DNA of 64,000 bases from an uncultured Lachnospiraceae bacterium (GCA_934432595.1 CAKRYR010000005.1:110438-174437); one strand, 5' to 3'. Numbered from the stretch's first letter, positions 18,707 through 28,293 are shown. Numbers and translations: made by a program. The notes: generated by a model from the letters alone, not told the origin.

Positions 18707-20089
18707 ATGATAAAGGCTGAAAATATAATGGTTAATCCATTAGGTAAAGAGAAGATTAATAAACTATTAGTTAAGTTTGCAATACCAAGTGTTATAGCTA
18801 TGGTAGTAAATGCAATTTATAATATGGTTGACCAGATATGTATAGGAAGAAAGATAGGAACTAATGGTAATACAGCAACAACAGTTGCTTTTCCTATTTC
18901 AACAGTGGCATTAGCTCTTGCATTAACACTTGGACAAGGGGGCGCATCAAAGCAAAATCTTGAGTTAGGAGCTAATAATAACAAGAAAGCTGAAAGCGCT
19001 GTTGGTAATATGATTATAGCATCAACATTTATATCTGTCTTATTATGTATATTGGCGCAAATTTTTTTAAAACCTCTACTAATTTCATTTGGTGGAACAG
19101 CAGAGGTTATGCCGTATGCAATGGAATATTCTAGAATTGTTGTGATGGGACTTCCAGCAATGGTAGTTGGAACTTGTCTTAATAATTCTATTCGAGCAGA
19201 TGCAAGTCCATTGTACTCAATGTTAAGTATGGCAATAGGTGCAGTTATAAATATTGTACTAGATATAATATTTGTATTTCCACTTAATATGGGAATGAAA
19301 GGTGCGGCTTATGCAACAATATTAGGACAGATTGCAACTTGTTTGATATCTATTGCTTATGTAGGCAGATTTAAAAATATAAAAATTACTAAGGAATGCT
19401 TTAAGGTTGATTTGAGAATAATCAAGACTATATTTGCTTTGGGTGCGGCATCTGGTATAAATCAGATAGCTATGTTTATTGTGCAGATAGTACTTAATAA
19501 TAGTATGAAATATTATGGCTCAAGATCTGTATATGGACCTAATATACCTATTGCGTGTATAGGAATAGTAATGAAAGTAAATATGTTATTTATGGCTATT
19601 ATTATAGGAATATCTCAGGGAACTCAACCTATAGTAAGTTTCAATTATGGGGCTAAAGAGTATAAGAGATGTAGAAAAACATATTCTCTAGCTTCAAAAG
19701 TGGTTTTAATTATATCGGTAGTATTTTTTACAATATTCCAATTGTGTCCAGACATTATTATAAGTATATTTGGACAAGGCTCTAAGGAATATTATGATTT
19801 TTCGAGAAAATGTTTTAGAATTCTCTTGTTTATGACATTAGTAAATGGATTACAACCACTAACAACTGTATTTTTCACTTCTATTGGGAAAGCTATAAAA
19901 GGTGCATTTATAGCACTTACAAGACAAATACTATTCTTATTACCATTAGTTGTTATATTGCCAAAATTCTTTGGAATAGATGGCATTATGTATGCAGGAC
20001 CTGTAGCTGACTTTGGTAGTTTTATTTTGGTTGTAGTATTTATGATTCATGAATTTAGGATAATGAAGAATTTAGACAAACAGAATTGA
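18707..20089 (+). CDS. MATE family efflux transporter
   Basis: Twelve-helix multidrug or toxin antiporter of 460 residues. The N-terminus NPLGKEKINKLLVKFAIPSVIAMVV followed by MVDQICIG is the MATE signature, and the two six-helix halves each contain the GAA-type repeats (GMKGAAYATILGQ; SQGTQPIVSFNYGA). ATG 18707 is chosen over GTG 18623 because GAAAGGTG precedes it and family members begin there. It is transcribed alone, so the substrate cannot be inferred. Confidence 0.9.
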   Translation: MIKAENIMVNPLGKEKINKLLVKFAIPSVIAMVVNAIYNMVDQICIGRKIGTNGNTATTVAFPISTVALALALTLGQGGASKQNLELGANNNKKAESAVGNMIIASTFISVLLCILAQIFLKPLLISFGGTAEVMPYAMEYSRIVVMGLPAMVVGTCLNNSIRADASPLYSMLSMAIGAVINIVLDIIFVFPLNMGMKGAAYATILGQIATCLISIAYVGRFKNIKITKECFKVDLRIIKTIFALGAASGINQIAMFIVQIVLNNSMKYYGSRSVYGPNIPIACIGIVMKVNMLFMAIIIGISQGTQPIVSFNYGAKEYKRCRKTYSLASKVVLIISVVFFTIFQLCPDIIISIFGQGSKEYYDFSRKCFRILLFMTLVNGLQPLTTVFFTSIGKAIKGAFIALTRQILFLLPLVVILPKFFGIDGIMYAGPVADFGSFILVVVFMIHEFRIMKNLDKQN

Positions 20090-20135
20090 TATAGGAAATA
20101 TAAAATAATTATATATTTTATAAAAAATACTTTAT

Positions 20136-20164
20136 TTGACGATGATTTTAAATTGGATTATACT
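20136..20164 (+). promoter_or_regulatory. Promoter for the 37-codon ORF
   Basis: TTGACG (20136-20141), 17 bases, TATACT (20159-20164). Predicted transcript of about 225 bases ending at the terminator 20353-20396. Confidence 0.75.
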
Positions 20165-20234
20165 ATAAGTGAACTTATAAGGTAGACATAAGGTTACGTA
20201 ATGGAAGGTGTTTTATAAAAAAGGGGAAATTAAG

Positions 20235-20348
20235 GTGAAAAAGAAACCGTTATTTGTAGCTACTATGTACAATGACTATTTTTTTATTATGTACACAGAT
20301 AAGAAAGCTATAGAGAAGGATGACAAGGACAGAAAAGATAATGAATAA
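20235..20348 (+). CDS. Small protein, 37 residues, unknown
   Basis: GTG start with AAGGGG upstream. The product (MKKKPLFVATMYNDYFFIMY, then a charged tail TDKKAIEKDDKDRKDNE) is a short aromatic segment plus a very hydrophilic end. It has its own promoter and a very strong terminator, so it is either a real small protein or a regulatory RNA. No homologue recognised. Confidence 0.5.
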   Translation: MKKKPLFVATMYNDYFFIMYTDKKAIEKDDKDRKDNE

Positions 20349-20352
20349 TGTA

Positions 20353-20396
20353 AACAATAAAAAGCGTTTCGGTATTTCGAAACGCTTTTTATTGTT
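20353..20396. terminator. Strong bidirectional terminator
   Basis: Perfect 19-bp stem (AACAATAAAAAGCG.../...CGCTTTTTATTGTT) with a 6-base loop between the 37-codon ORF and the converging lipase-like gene. Confidence 0.9.
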
Positions 20397-21511
20397 TAAT
20401 TATTTGATTTACTAGAGGCTTTACGCTCTTTTAATTCTTGATATATAGCTCTGAATAATGTTTCATCTTCACGCTCCATTGCTTCTTGGAGTAGAGTTAC
20501 TACAGAAGCTACATATGGAGAAGCACTTTCTGTTATATTTTCTATTTGATCTTTATCTAAAGTGGATAAAAGTATTTGTGTTGCAGAACCCACTTTACAA
20601 ATAAGTTTTGTTGGTTCAGTAAATGTTTCTTCTTTATAATTACCCGACTCATCAAAGTATTCTTCTTCATAAAGAAAAGTTGATACATGAGAAGTAAGTG
20701 GGTCAATATCATCAACTGTTTTTATAGTTAATGTTTCGCCAGATAGATTATTTAAGAGCATATGAACGGGCTCCTTAAATGAAGCTATTGTTGTAATTTT
20801 AGAAGCATTTTGTTGAATTTTATCTTTATATTTCTCTATAAATAAATCTGAAAAACCTTGTCCATCAAAAGATACACAATTCCTTATACTATCTCCATCT
20901 ATTAATGTAATATATTGAGATAGATTGCCACCTTTTGAGTGACCAGTTATGGTTGTAATAGTGTATTTTTTACTTAGTTCTTTGTAATAGTTTAGAGCTT
21001 CTTGTTGAAGTCTGGTATCTGATTGATAAGAACCTTGTAAGCAATCTAACCATGCATTTTCTAAAGGTTTTGTACCTAAAAATACAAGTACAGCTTCTGG
21101 TTTCTTAGTTTTAACTTTACTCTTTGGAACATAACATACAGCCCTAATATCTGTTTCAAGTGAAGAAACAGGAACTAAGCTAGATAGAAGAGAATCTTCA
21201 TCTATTGCTTTTAAAACACGAACCATATCAGATGGTCTAATTCCGCTTGCTGTTATTTCTATTTTTGATTTATCAATTTTTCCATTTGTTTTAAATGAAC
21301 TAATATTGTCTTGAATGGATATTAATTCTGCAGAATTGGCTAGATATTCGTAATTATTCAGCAATAAAAGTTGCTTTTGTGAAAGGTCTAGCCTATATGA
21401 TGCTTTCGCTTTTGATAGAATAAAATAACAAATAGTACTTGATATAAGAATAGCCATTAATAATATAATCGTTTCTACCCCTATTAGAAAACGATGTTCC
21501 TTTGGTTTCAT
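20396..21511 (-). CDS. Membrane-anchored lipase-like (Mbeg1/DUF2974-type) protein
   Basis: 371 residues. An N-terminal membrane helix (about 10-32) is followed by an extracytoplasmic alpha/beta-hydrolase. The nucleophile elbow TGHSKGGNLSQYI, the preceding NAWLDCLQGSYQSD segment and the later SFDGQGFS are typical of the Mbeg1-like/DUF2974 group. The true start is the ATG at 21511 with AGGAGG before it; upstream in-frame codons lack a ribosome site. The natural substrate is unknown. It is 80 bases downstream of a sortase-type surface protein in the same direction and may be co-transcribed. Confidence 0.75.
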   Translation of the reverse strand: MKPKEHRFLIGVETIILLMAILISSTICYFILSKAKASYRLDLSQKQLLLLNNYEYLANSAELISIQDNISSFKTNGKIDKSKIEITASGIRPSDMVRVLKAIDEDSLLSSLVPVSSLETDIRAVCYVPKSKVKTKKPEAVLVFLGTKPLENAWLDCLQGSYQSDTRLQQEALNYYKELSKKYTITTITGHSKGGNLSQYITLIDGDSIRNCVSFDGQGFSDLFIEKYKDKIQQNASKITTIASFKEPVHMLLNNLSGETLTIKTVDDIDPLTSHVSTFLYEEEYFDESGNYKEETFTEPTKLICKVGSATQILLSTLDKDQIENITESASPYVASVVTLLQEAMEREDETLFRAIYQELKERKASSKSNN

Positions 21512-21591
21512 ATTTAACCTCCTATATATAATAATATATTCTTGTGGATATGAATTGTATTCACATTCATAAGAAAAATAGTCGTAAGAGA

Positions 21592-22080
21592 CTATTTTTT
21601 CTTTGAAAGATTTCTTTTTAAAGTGAATTTTGTAAAAACAACTAAACAACTTAATGAAAAGCTACATATAAGTATGATATAGTAATAATTGTTATTGAAG
21701 TCTCCAGTTTTTGGTGTATTATCTAAAGGAACAGCTTTAGAAGTATTATCTTTTTCAATAGTTGCTGAAAAAGGTACATCTTCGTCTATAATTTCTACTT
21801 GTGTAGCATTAGAGCTGTTCTTTTTCAATTTATTGATTGTATCTTTAGATAAATTTGCTTGGGCAATATCATTACTTTCGCCTTGTGCTACAACTTCTTG
21901 CTCAACTTCTGGAGTTGTTCCTATATTAGTTGGAGCTTCGACAGAAACAGTTATTTCTTGATTTTGATTACTAGCTTCATTATTATTGTTAGTTGTTGTC
22001 TCTGCAAATGCTTCAAAACACATAGATAATAATATATAGATTGTAATATTAAATGCAATTAAAATTTTATTAATTTTCAT
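21592..22080 (-). CDS. Short cell-wall-anchored (PKTG-type) surface protein
   Basis: 162 residues: signal peptide (1-26, ending AFA), a low-complexity Asn/Glu/Val-rich middle, then NTPKTGD, a 21-residue hydrophobic stretch and the positive tail KRNLSKKK. This is the sortase sorting-signal layout with TPKTG in place of LPxTG. The mature part is too short for a globular domain of known type. It heads a probable two-gene unit with the lipase-like gene. Confidence 0.75.
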   Translation of the reverse strand: MKINKILIAFNITIYILLSMCFEAFAETTTNNNNEASNQNQEITVSVEAPTNIGTTPEVEQEVVAQGESNDIAQANLSKDTINKLKKNSSNATQVEIIDEDVPFSATIEKDNTSKAVPLDNTPKTGDFNNNYYYIILICSFSLSCLVVFTKFTLKRNLSKKK

Positions 22081-22172
22081 AAAAAAATCCTCTCTTTACA
22101 TTTCCAAAATCAATATGATGGTTTGACATGATTATAGGTCATGAAAAACCGTTTATAATAACTACATCTATT

Positions 22173-22201
22173 ATTATACGCTATTTATTAAAAATAGTCA
22201 A
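22173..22201 (-). promoter_or_regulatory. Promoter for the surface protein/lipase unit
   Basis: On the minus strand TTGACT (22201-22196), 17 bases, TATAAT (22178-22173). Confidence 0.75.
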
Positions 22202-22382
22202 TAAAAATGTAATAAATAATTAATATTTACAAAATATATTTATATTTGTATATAATGATTTATAATTGTAAATATATGTAAATAAATATAATTATTTGTA
22301 ATTATAAATAAAATACAATTCAACTATTAATAAAATATTAAATAAAAAAAGTGTGAAAAATCCTTTAATTTGGTAAAGTTTG
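22202..22382. other. Very AT-rich intergenic stretch
   Basis: About 180 bases of almost pure A/T between divergent promoters, with an imperfect inverted repeat around TTTATAATTGTAAATA (22258-22313). No open frame. It may be bent DNA, an UP element or a regulator-binding region. Confidence 0.4.
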
Positions 22383-22411
22383 TTGACATAGGAAATTAAC
22401 AATGGTATACT
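22383..22411 (+). promoter_or_regulatory. Promoter for the second SH3/NlpC-P60 gene
   Basis: TTGACA (22383-22388), 17 bases, TATACT (22406-22411), leaving a leader of about 100 bases. Confidence 0.8.
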
Positions 22412-22520
22412 AATACAGAAATATTTAATAAATATACCATTTCGATATAAAATATTAATATTTTTGGGATTATGTAAAATGTAGTTTGGGATTATATTGG
22501 ATAGTTATATAGGAGATATT

Positions 22521-23804
22521 ATGGCGAAGAAAAGAAGACTATTAGGTTTTTCAACTGTAACGGCAGTAGTTGCAGTTGCTATGACTTTTTGCGTTATATC
22601 AGAAAGTAAAAAGACAAATTTTAATTATGAAGAAACATCAAATATAAAAGGTAAGTCGGAAGCTAAGGGTTCTATAAGTGAAGAGAAGCTGACAGATAAT
22701 AAGAAGGTTGTTAATGAGAAGAATGCTAAGGAGGTAGCAGAGATGGTTCAAGCTACTCCAGAGCCTACAAAAGAACCTACACAAGCAAGCTTACTTGGAT
22801 TTGAGCCAATAGAAGGCGAAGTAATTCCAGGAATAGATTATAGAGAGTATATTGATTATAATAAATTTAAGGGTATCGCAATTGTTTCTACAAATCAGTA
22901 TGTTAATATCCGTAAAAAACCAAGTGTTAAATCAAATATTGTTGGTAAGATACAACCTAATGCAGGATGTTTTGTTTTATCTACAACTCAAAAAGATGGT
23001 GTAGTGTGGAACAAGATTAAGTCAGGTGACGTACAAGGTTATATTAAAAGTGGATATTTAAAAAGTGGTAATGATGCAATGGCATTAGTATCAGCGGTTG
23101 GCAGATTAGTTATAACTAGTAAGTGTAATGCTTTAAATGTCAGGGAAAAGGCTTCAACTAATGCTAATATATTATATCAAATTTCAAAGAATGAGGAATT
23201 AGATATAGTAAGTGTGAGTAAAGAATGGGTAGAGGTAAAAGTTGACATCAGTAGTGATGAGACTGGTGGAGATACTGCTTTTATAAATAGAAGTTTTGTA
23301 AATATATCTTTTAAATTATATGATGCAATTCCAATGCAAGAATTAAGAGTTGCTAAGGAAGAAAATAATCATAATGGTTCTGAAAATGGCTCTGAAAAGG
23401 GTGCTATTATTGATCCAGGAACGATAAGCAATGTAAGATATAAGATGATTTGTTTTGCAGAAAAATACATAGGTTATAGATATAAGTTTGGTGGAATGGT
23501 ATTGACTACTAAGCCGGGAAATGGTATAGATTGTTCAGCATTTATGCAAAAAATTTATGCATTTCAAGGATATTCGATACCTAGAAATTCAAGGGCACAG
23601 GCTAATTGTGGAACATCTATTACAAGAAAACAATTAAAACCTGGTGATTTGGTATTTTATAGACGTGGTGGTACTATAGGACACGTTGCTATGTACATAG
23701 GCAATAATAGAATAATTCATGCAAGTAACCGTAAGGATGGTATTAAATACAGTAATATGGATTATACAACACCTGCTAAATATGTAAGAGTAATTAATGA
23801 TTAA
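22521..23804 (+). CDS. Secreted SH3 domain / NlpC-P60 peptidoglycan endopeptidase (second copy)
   Basis: 427 residues; a paralogue of the protein at 3911-5101. N-terminal hydrophobic segment (about 10-28), a Lys/Glu linker with TPEPTKEPTQ, SH3 domains near 128-185 and 203-265, and an NlpC/P60 domain from about 310. The catalytic Cys is C338 (IDCSAF) and the His is H388 (GHVAMYIG). Both paralogues share a (N/D)Y-x-(D/E)YI-(N/D)Y motif just before the first SH3 domain. ATG 22521 with TAGGAGA upstream is preferred over TTG 22497. Role: stem-peptide cleavage in the cell wall. Confidence 0.9.
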   Translation: MAKKRRLLGFSTVTAVVAVAMTFCVISESKKTNFNYEETSNIKGKSEAKGSISEEKLTDNKKVVNEKNAKEVAEMVQATPEPTKEPTQASLLGFEPIEGEVIPGIDYREYIDYNKFKGIAIVSTNQYVNIRKKPSVKSNIVGKIQPNAGCFVLSTTQKDGVVWNKIKSGDVQGYIKSGYLKSGNDAMALVSAVGRLVITSKCNALNVREKASTNANILYQISKNEELDIVSVSKEWVEVKVDISSDETGGDTAFINRSFVNISFKLYDAIPMQELRVAKEENNHNGSENGSEKGAIIDPGTISNVRYKMICFAEKYIGYRYKFGGMVLTTKPGNGIDCSAFMQKIYAFQGYSIPRNSRAQANCGTSITRKQLKPGDLVFYRRGGTIGHVAMYIGNNRIIHASNRKDGIKYSNMDYTTPAKYVRVIND

Positions 23805-23812
23805 TAATAAAA

Positions 23813-23856
23813 TATAGAACACTCATAATATAAGATATGGGTGTTCTATATTTTTT
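23813..23856 (+). terminator. Terminator after the second NlpC/P60 gene
   Basis: TATAGAACACTCAT and ATGGGTGTTCTATA form a 14-bp stem (one G-U) followed by a T-run. Confidence 0.85.
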
Positions 23857-23860
23857 ATTT

Positions 23861-23990
23861 AATAAGAAATTGCGGTGCATTTCCTATTAAATAAATTCTC
23901 TGAGGGACGCACACACTGTGCAGAGGAAGGTTACTATCGCAACTGGGAAGGCGTAGCTCGTGGATGGGAATTTGAACTGTTACCCATAAT
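23861..23990. repeat. Intergenic repeat with a GGAAATTGCG palindrome
   Basis: AATAAGAAATTGCG and TGCATTTCCTATT (23861-23887) form an imperfect palindrome like the one at 53838-53865. A more GC-rich 100 bases follow with CTCT/AGAG and GCACA/TGTGC pairings, ending TTGAACTGTTAC, close to the arm of the other repeat family. It holds no gene and is probably a decayed interspersed repeat. Confidence 0.5.
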
Positions 23991-24013
23991 ATAAGAATAT
24001 TATGTAATAAGTA

Positions 24014-24042
24014 TTGTAAAACTGTTAATAAAATGTTAAAAT
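24014..24042 (+). promoter_or_regulatory. Promoter for the vWA protein gene
   Basis: TTGTAA (24014-24019), 17 bases, TAAAAT (24037-24042). The leader before 24189 is about 140 bases. Confidence 0.6.
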
Positions 24043-24188
24043 AATGTTAGATTAAAGTATATTAGCAGGATTTAAACAGTATAAGAGAATAGAATATAGG
24101 GGATAAGTACACTAATTTATTGTTTTAATGGTGTAGTTGTCTTTTTTTATACTTATTTATATTATTTATAACGGAGGCGGGGTTGTAT

Positions 24189-26105
24189 ATGAATAATTTA
24201 GTAAATAAAAAATCAGTAACTATAGCAGTGGCTACGGCTGTTGCATTGGTAGCAACAGGTATTACAAGTAAAGCATTTTACGATGCAAGTGTAGAATCGG
24301 CAAATAAAACATCAAAAATACAATCTGATGTAAATAAAAGACCAACTTTAGGAGATACTTTAAGTGTAGTTTCTGGTACTGATGCTTCAGTTACTTCAAC
24401 AAAAGATGGAATAAAGATTACAAAATCTGCGAGTTGGACAACATATAGTGGTCAGGCAAAAGATAGTTCAGGAAATCCCTATGTTAAGATTGATTTTGAA
24501 ATAGATACATCTGGTAAGAGTAGTTCTAATACAGGGGTAAATGGTGGAAATTCAAATAATCAAATCGTGGCATCAAAAACAGTAGATGCTATGTTGGTTG
24601 TAGATAGATCGGAAAGTATGGGGTTATATGAAAAGTTAGATTCTGCAAAGGCTGCATGTAATGATCTTGTAAATGAATTATTTAACACTAAAAATATAAG
24701 TATAAGAATGGGGTTAGCAACATTATGTAAAACAGGTGAATTGGTACAAGGATTAGATAGTAATAAAGATAATACAATTAATGCCATAAATGGTATTACA
24801 ATGTCAAAGGGAACAAATATTCAAGCTGGAATATACCAAGCTCAGACTGCATTAAGAAATAGTACAGCGGATTTAAAAGTTATGGTAGTATTGACAGATG
24901 GTGCATCTAACTATTCCATGGAAGAAACCGGCCCGGATATTGCTACGTATGATACTGTACTTCAAGAAGGAGATTATAGTATGAGACAACATAAGGAAAC
25001 TGCAATTAATCAATCTAAGATAGCAAAACAGTTAATTCCTAATTTAAAGATAATTTCAATAGGATATGATACACCACAGACAGCAGATGATGTATTACAA
25101 AGTATAGCTGACAAGGATGATAGTGGAAAGCTAATGTTTTATCATGCTGGAGTAGAGGCAGCAGGTGGTGTCTTAGATTTGGCTGGAGTTTTTGGACAGG
25201 TTACTGAGAATATAAAAAAACAGATTAGTAACTCAGAAGGGACACAACAAGTAACTCAACCAACGATAACAAGTGTTCAAGATATTGTGCCATCAGAGTG
25301 TAGCGTAATAGAAGAAACTATTTCTTCAGATAGCACAATGTTTTTACCTCAATTGAGTACAGATAAAAAAACAATTACATGGCAGTATCAGCAAGGAAAT
25401 ACTGGACAAAAAGTTCAAAAATTATCATTTATTATGAAAGTAAATATGGATAGTATATCTACAGATTATTTACTTAATTCATCACAAATATGGACAAATG
25501 GTTCTACGATTGATATAAATAAGAGTTCTGCAAAAAGTGCATGGCTTGTATATGGAAATAGTTCTATTGAATTATCTAGTCCTAAGTTAAGCTTACCACT
25601 TATTAAATCAGAAGCAACACCAGAACCTATAGAATCACCATTGCCGAAACCAACGCTAGAACCAGCACCTGATCCAATAATAGATATTACTTCAGGTAAG
25701 GATATTGTTATCAATGATACTAGATATAAGCTATTTTATATGTATTTTATAGATAATAGATTTAGAATAGTAGAAGACATTAACTTTAGCATAAAAACAG
25801 TACAAGAAAATGCCACATCAGCACAAGTATTCTTTGGAGGAACTAAAGTAGATGATGGAGAAGTTGGAGTAGTGAACAATAAATTAATTAAATTACTTGA
25901 TTCTGACGGTAAAGTAGTACCATGTATAAATAATAGATTTACTGTAGAACTGAATAAAGAATATATTATCAGATTAAATGCAGGTTATTTTATAGATCAA
26001 GTATTGGAAGAAAAAGCAGATTATACTATGAATGCCATTGTAAATGATAAGATAAATACTAAAAATATTAGATTAATAAAGAGAGAATCATTTGCAATAC
26101 ATTAG
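24189..26105 (+). CDS. Secreted von Willebrand factor A domain protein
   Basis: 638 residues with an N-terminal hydrophobic export signal (about 9-28). The vWA domain (about 132-340) has an intact metal-binding MIDAS: DRSES after VDAMLVV, a downstream conserved Thr in MSKGTNIQAG, and VVLTDGASN. A Pro/Glu linker (TPEPIESPLPKPTLEPAPDP) separates it from a beta-rich C-terminal domain. There is no sortase motif. It is likely an adhesin or protein-binding surface component. ATG 24189 is used; TTG 24183 is an alternative, as GGAGG at 24173 fits either. Confidence 0.85.
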   Translation: MNNLVNKKSVTIAVATAVALVATGITSKAFYDASVESANKTSKIQSDVNKRPTLGDTLSVVSGTDASVTSTKDGIKITKSASWTTYSGQAKDSSGNPYVKIDFEIDTSGKSSSNTGVNGGNSNNQIVASKTVDAMLVVDRSESMGLYEKLDSAKAACNDLVNELFNTKNISIRMGLATLCKTGELVQGLDSNKDNTINAINGITMSKGTNIQAGIYQAQTALRNSTADLKVMVVLTDGASNYSMEETGPDIATYDTVLQEGDYSMRQHKETAINQSKIAKQLIPNLKIISIGYDTPQTADDVLQSIADKDDSGKLMFYHAGVEAAGGVLDLAGVFGQVTENIKKQISNSEGTQQVTQPTITSVQDIVPSECSVIEETISSDSTMFLPQLSTDKKTITWQYQQGNTGQKVQKLSFIMKVNMDSISTDYLLNSSQIWTNGSTIDINKSSAKSAWLVYGNSSIELSSPKLSLPLIKSEATPEPIESPLPKPTLEPAPDPIIDITSGKDIVINDTRYKLFYMYFIDNRFRIVEDINFSIKTVQENATSAQVFFGGTKVDDGEVGVVNNKLIKLLDSDGKVVPCINNRFTVELNKEYIIRLNAGYFIDQVLEEKADYTMNAIVNDKINTKNIRLIKRESFAIH

Positions 26106-26140
26106 GTTGAAATAATTGTGATGTTTAGTAAATATAGGAT

Positions 26141-26177
26141 AGGACACGTTATAGTAAAATGTAACGTGTCCTTTATT
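26141..26177 (+). terminator. Terminator after the vWA gene
   Basis: AGGACACGTTA and TAACGTGTCCT form an 11-bp stem followed by TTATTT. Confidence 0.8.
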
Positions 26178-26201
26178 TAAAGTTAATAAGGGTATATTCT
26201 C

Positions 26202-26230
26202 TTGATATTGTTAATAAAATCTAATATAAT
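26202..26230 (+). promoter_or_regulatory. Promoter for the penicillin-binding protein gene
   Basis: TTGATA (26202-26207), 17 bases, TATAAT (26225-26230). Confidence 0.75.
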
Positions 26231-26292
26231 AAAAATAGTTTGTGACAAAAAAATATAAGATAATAAATAGAAAATAAGAAAAGAGGATAAAC

Positions 26293-28293
26293 ATGAATAA
26301 TAATGAGCCTAATAAATATAATGGCAATAATAGAAATAATTTAAATAATAGAGATCCTAGATTTGAGAGGTATTCTGAAAAAGGAAATATCACTAACAAT
26401 AGGATTAACAAGAAAAAGAATAATAAAAAGGTAATAGTAGCATCTGTTATTTGTTTGCTATTAGTACTAGTAGGGGCAATTGCAACATATAGAGTCTCTG
26501 AATATGAAAAACAAAAGGAGTTTGAAAAAGCTAAAAAGGAAGCACAGACTGCCGCGATAGAAGATTCACAAACAGCTTTAGTACAATACTATAAATGCAT
26601 TCAAGCAAAGGATTTTTCAAGATTATATGGTGGAGTTGATAAAAAAACAAAAGCAAAAAGAGCTGAAGATAATTTTATTTTTGTAAATAAGGCTTTTTAT
26701 AATAATCTTAATATGGAATCAATAAGTATTTCAATAAAGAGCTGTGTTCTTGATAATAATAAAGATGAAAATAAGTCTTCTGATTCAACAACTACAACGG
26801 ATAAATATGGGGCTTCTAATACAAAGATAGAGTATACTACAAAGATTAAGACTGATGGTGGAAAGATTACTTTTGATAATACAGCAAATATGATTAAAGA
26901 AGATGATACATGGCATGTTGTATGGAATTCAGGATTAATTTATCCAGATTATGAACCATTAGATGTGGTTAAGTCTACATATGCTTCTACATATAGAGGT
27001 TCTATATTAGATAGAGATGGAAAACCTTTGGCAAAGACTGAAAATAATAAAAGAATTTATCCTAAAAAAAATGAGGCTGCTCATATAGTAGGATTTATTG
27101 CTAAGATAACAGATTCAGAGCTAAAAGAAAGAAATGATAATGGTGAGAGTGGATATAGTTCTAACTCTATTGTCGGTAAAAAAGGTCTTGAGTACGCTTT
27201 TGAATCTAAGATTAAAGGCACAGGTGGACAAAAGATAACTTTAAGTGATTCCGATGGAAATCTTAAAAAGGTGCTTTTGGAAAGTGAACCAACAAAGGGT
27301 GAAGATTTAAAGACTACTTTAGATATGAAAGTCCAAAGTGCTATATACAATGAAATAAAAAATGATAATGCTTGTGCAGCAGCTATTAATCCATATACTG
27401 GTGAGATACTTGCATTGGTAAGTACACCATCATATGATAATAACGGTGTGTTAAATGGAACAGCAAAGGATACTTATAATAGATTTGCAAGAACGTTTTG
27501 TCCCGGTTCTACTTTTAAGTCAATAATAGGTGCTATAGGACTTGAGTGTGGTGCATTTACTAAAAATACTAATTTTGGACGAAGCTCTATGAGATGGCAG
27601 AAGGATAAAAGTTGGGGGGATTTATACATTACAACTACGCATGCTAGTAATGGAACATTAAAGAATGCACTTACTTTATCTGATAATGTTTATTTTGCTA
27701 AGGCAGCACTTAAGATTGGCTCGAGTAAGTTAAAGGCAGGCTTAGACAAGATAGGTTTTAATGAACAGATGCCAATAGAAATGAACTTTACACCATCACA
27801 GTATTCAAATAGTGATACATTTTCTTCTGAAGCTATGTTAGCCAATTCGGGGTATGGTCAAGGACAGGTATTGGTTAATCCTCTTCACATGGCATCGATT
27901 TATTCTTCTTTTGTAAATGAAGGAAGTATGATTAAACCGGTATTCCAATATAATGGAGAACCTGAGTTTTGGAAGAAGAATGTATTCAAGAAGGAAAATG
28001 CTGAAACGATATTGGATTGTTTGAAGAATGTTGTTAAGAGTGGTACTGCAACAAGATTATATTCTTCTAGAGTTACTGTAGCTGGTAAGACTGGTACAGC
28101 AGAGATTAAGGCTTCTCAGAGTGATAACTCTGGTACAGAGCTTGGATGGTTTGTTGCAATTACACCTAATGTAGATAAAAAGGATGCAGTTCTTATAGTT
28201 ACTATGGTTGAGAATGTTAAGAATCGTGGTGGTAGTTCTTATGTAGTAGGCAAGACTCGTAATATTCTCAAGAAAATTTATTCAAATTATTAG
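26293..28293 (+). CDS. Penicillin-binding protein, class B, MecA-like
   Basis: Membrane-anchored peptidoglycan transpeptidase of 666 residues. An Asn-rich cytoplasmic N-terminus is followed by one helix (about 47-67), an NTF2-like domain (about 85-215) as in MecA/PBP3, a dimerisation-like segment, and the transpeptidase domain from about 330. The active-site motifs are S406-T-F-K409, S463-D-N465 and K599-T-G601. The NTF2-like domain places it with low-affinity PBPs such as PBP2a or PbpA; whether it confers beta-lactam resistance cannot be told. It is transcribed alone. Confidence 0.92.
   Translation: MNNNEPNKYNGNNRNNLNNRDPRFERYSEKGNITNNRINKKKNNKKVIVASVICLLLVLVGAIATYRVSEYEKQKEFEKAKKEAQTAAIEDSQTALVQYYKCIQAKDFSRLYGGVDKKTKAKRAEDNFIFVNKAFYNNLNMESISISIKSCVLDNNKDENKSSDSTTTTDKYGASNTKIEYTTKIKTDGGKITFDNTANMIKEDDTWHVVWNSGLIYPDYEPLDVVKSTYASTYRGSILDRDGKPLAKTENNKRIYPKKNEAAHIVGFIAKITDSELKERNDNGESGYSSNSIVGKKGLEYAFESKIKGTGGQKITLSDSDGNLKKVLLESEPTKGEDLKTTLDMKVQSAIYNEIKNDNACAAAINPYTGEILALVSTPSYDNNGVLNGTAKDTYNRFARTFCPGSTFKSIIGAIGLECGAFTKNTNFGRSSMRWQKDKSWGDLYITTTHASNGTLKNALTLSDNVYFAKAALKIGSSKLKAGLDKIGFNEQMPIEMNFTPSQYSNSDTFSSEAMLANSGYGQGQVLVNPLHMASIYSSFVNEGSMIKPVFQYNGEPEFWKKNVFKKENAETILDCLKNVVKSGTATRLYSSRVTVAGKTGTAEIKASQSDNSGTELGWFVAITPNVDKKDAVLIVTMVENVKNRGGSSYVVGKTRNILKKIYSNY

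Noticed and set aside
21512..21649. 46 extra N-terminal codons of the lipase-like protein
   Set aside because: The extension is low-complexity, has no ribosome site and precedes a perfect AGGAGG-ATG start with the membrane anchor.
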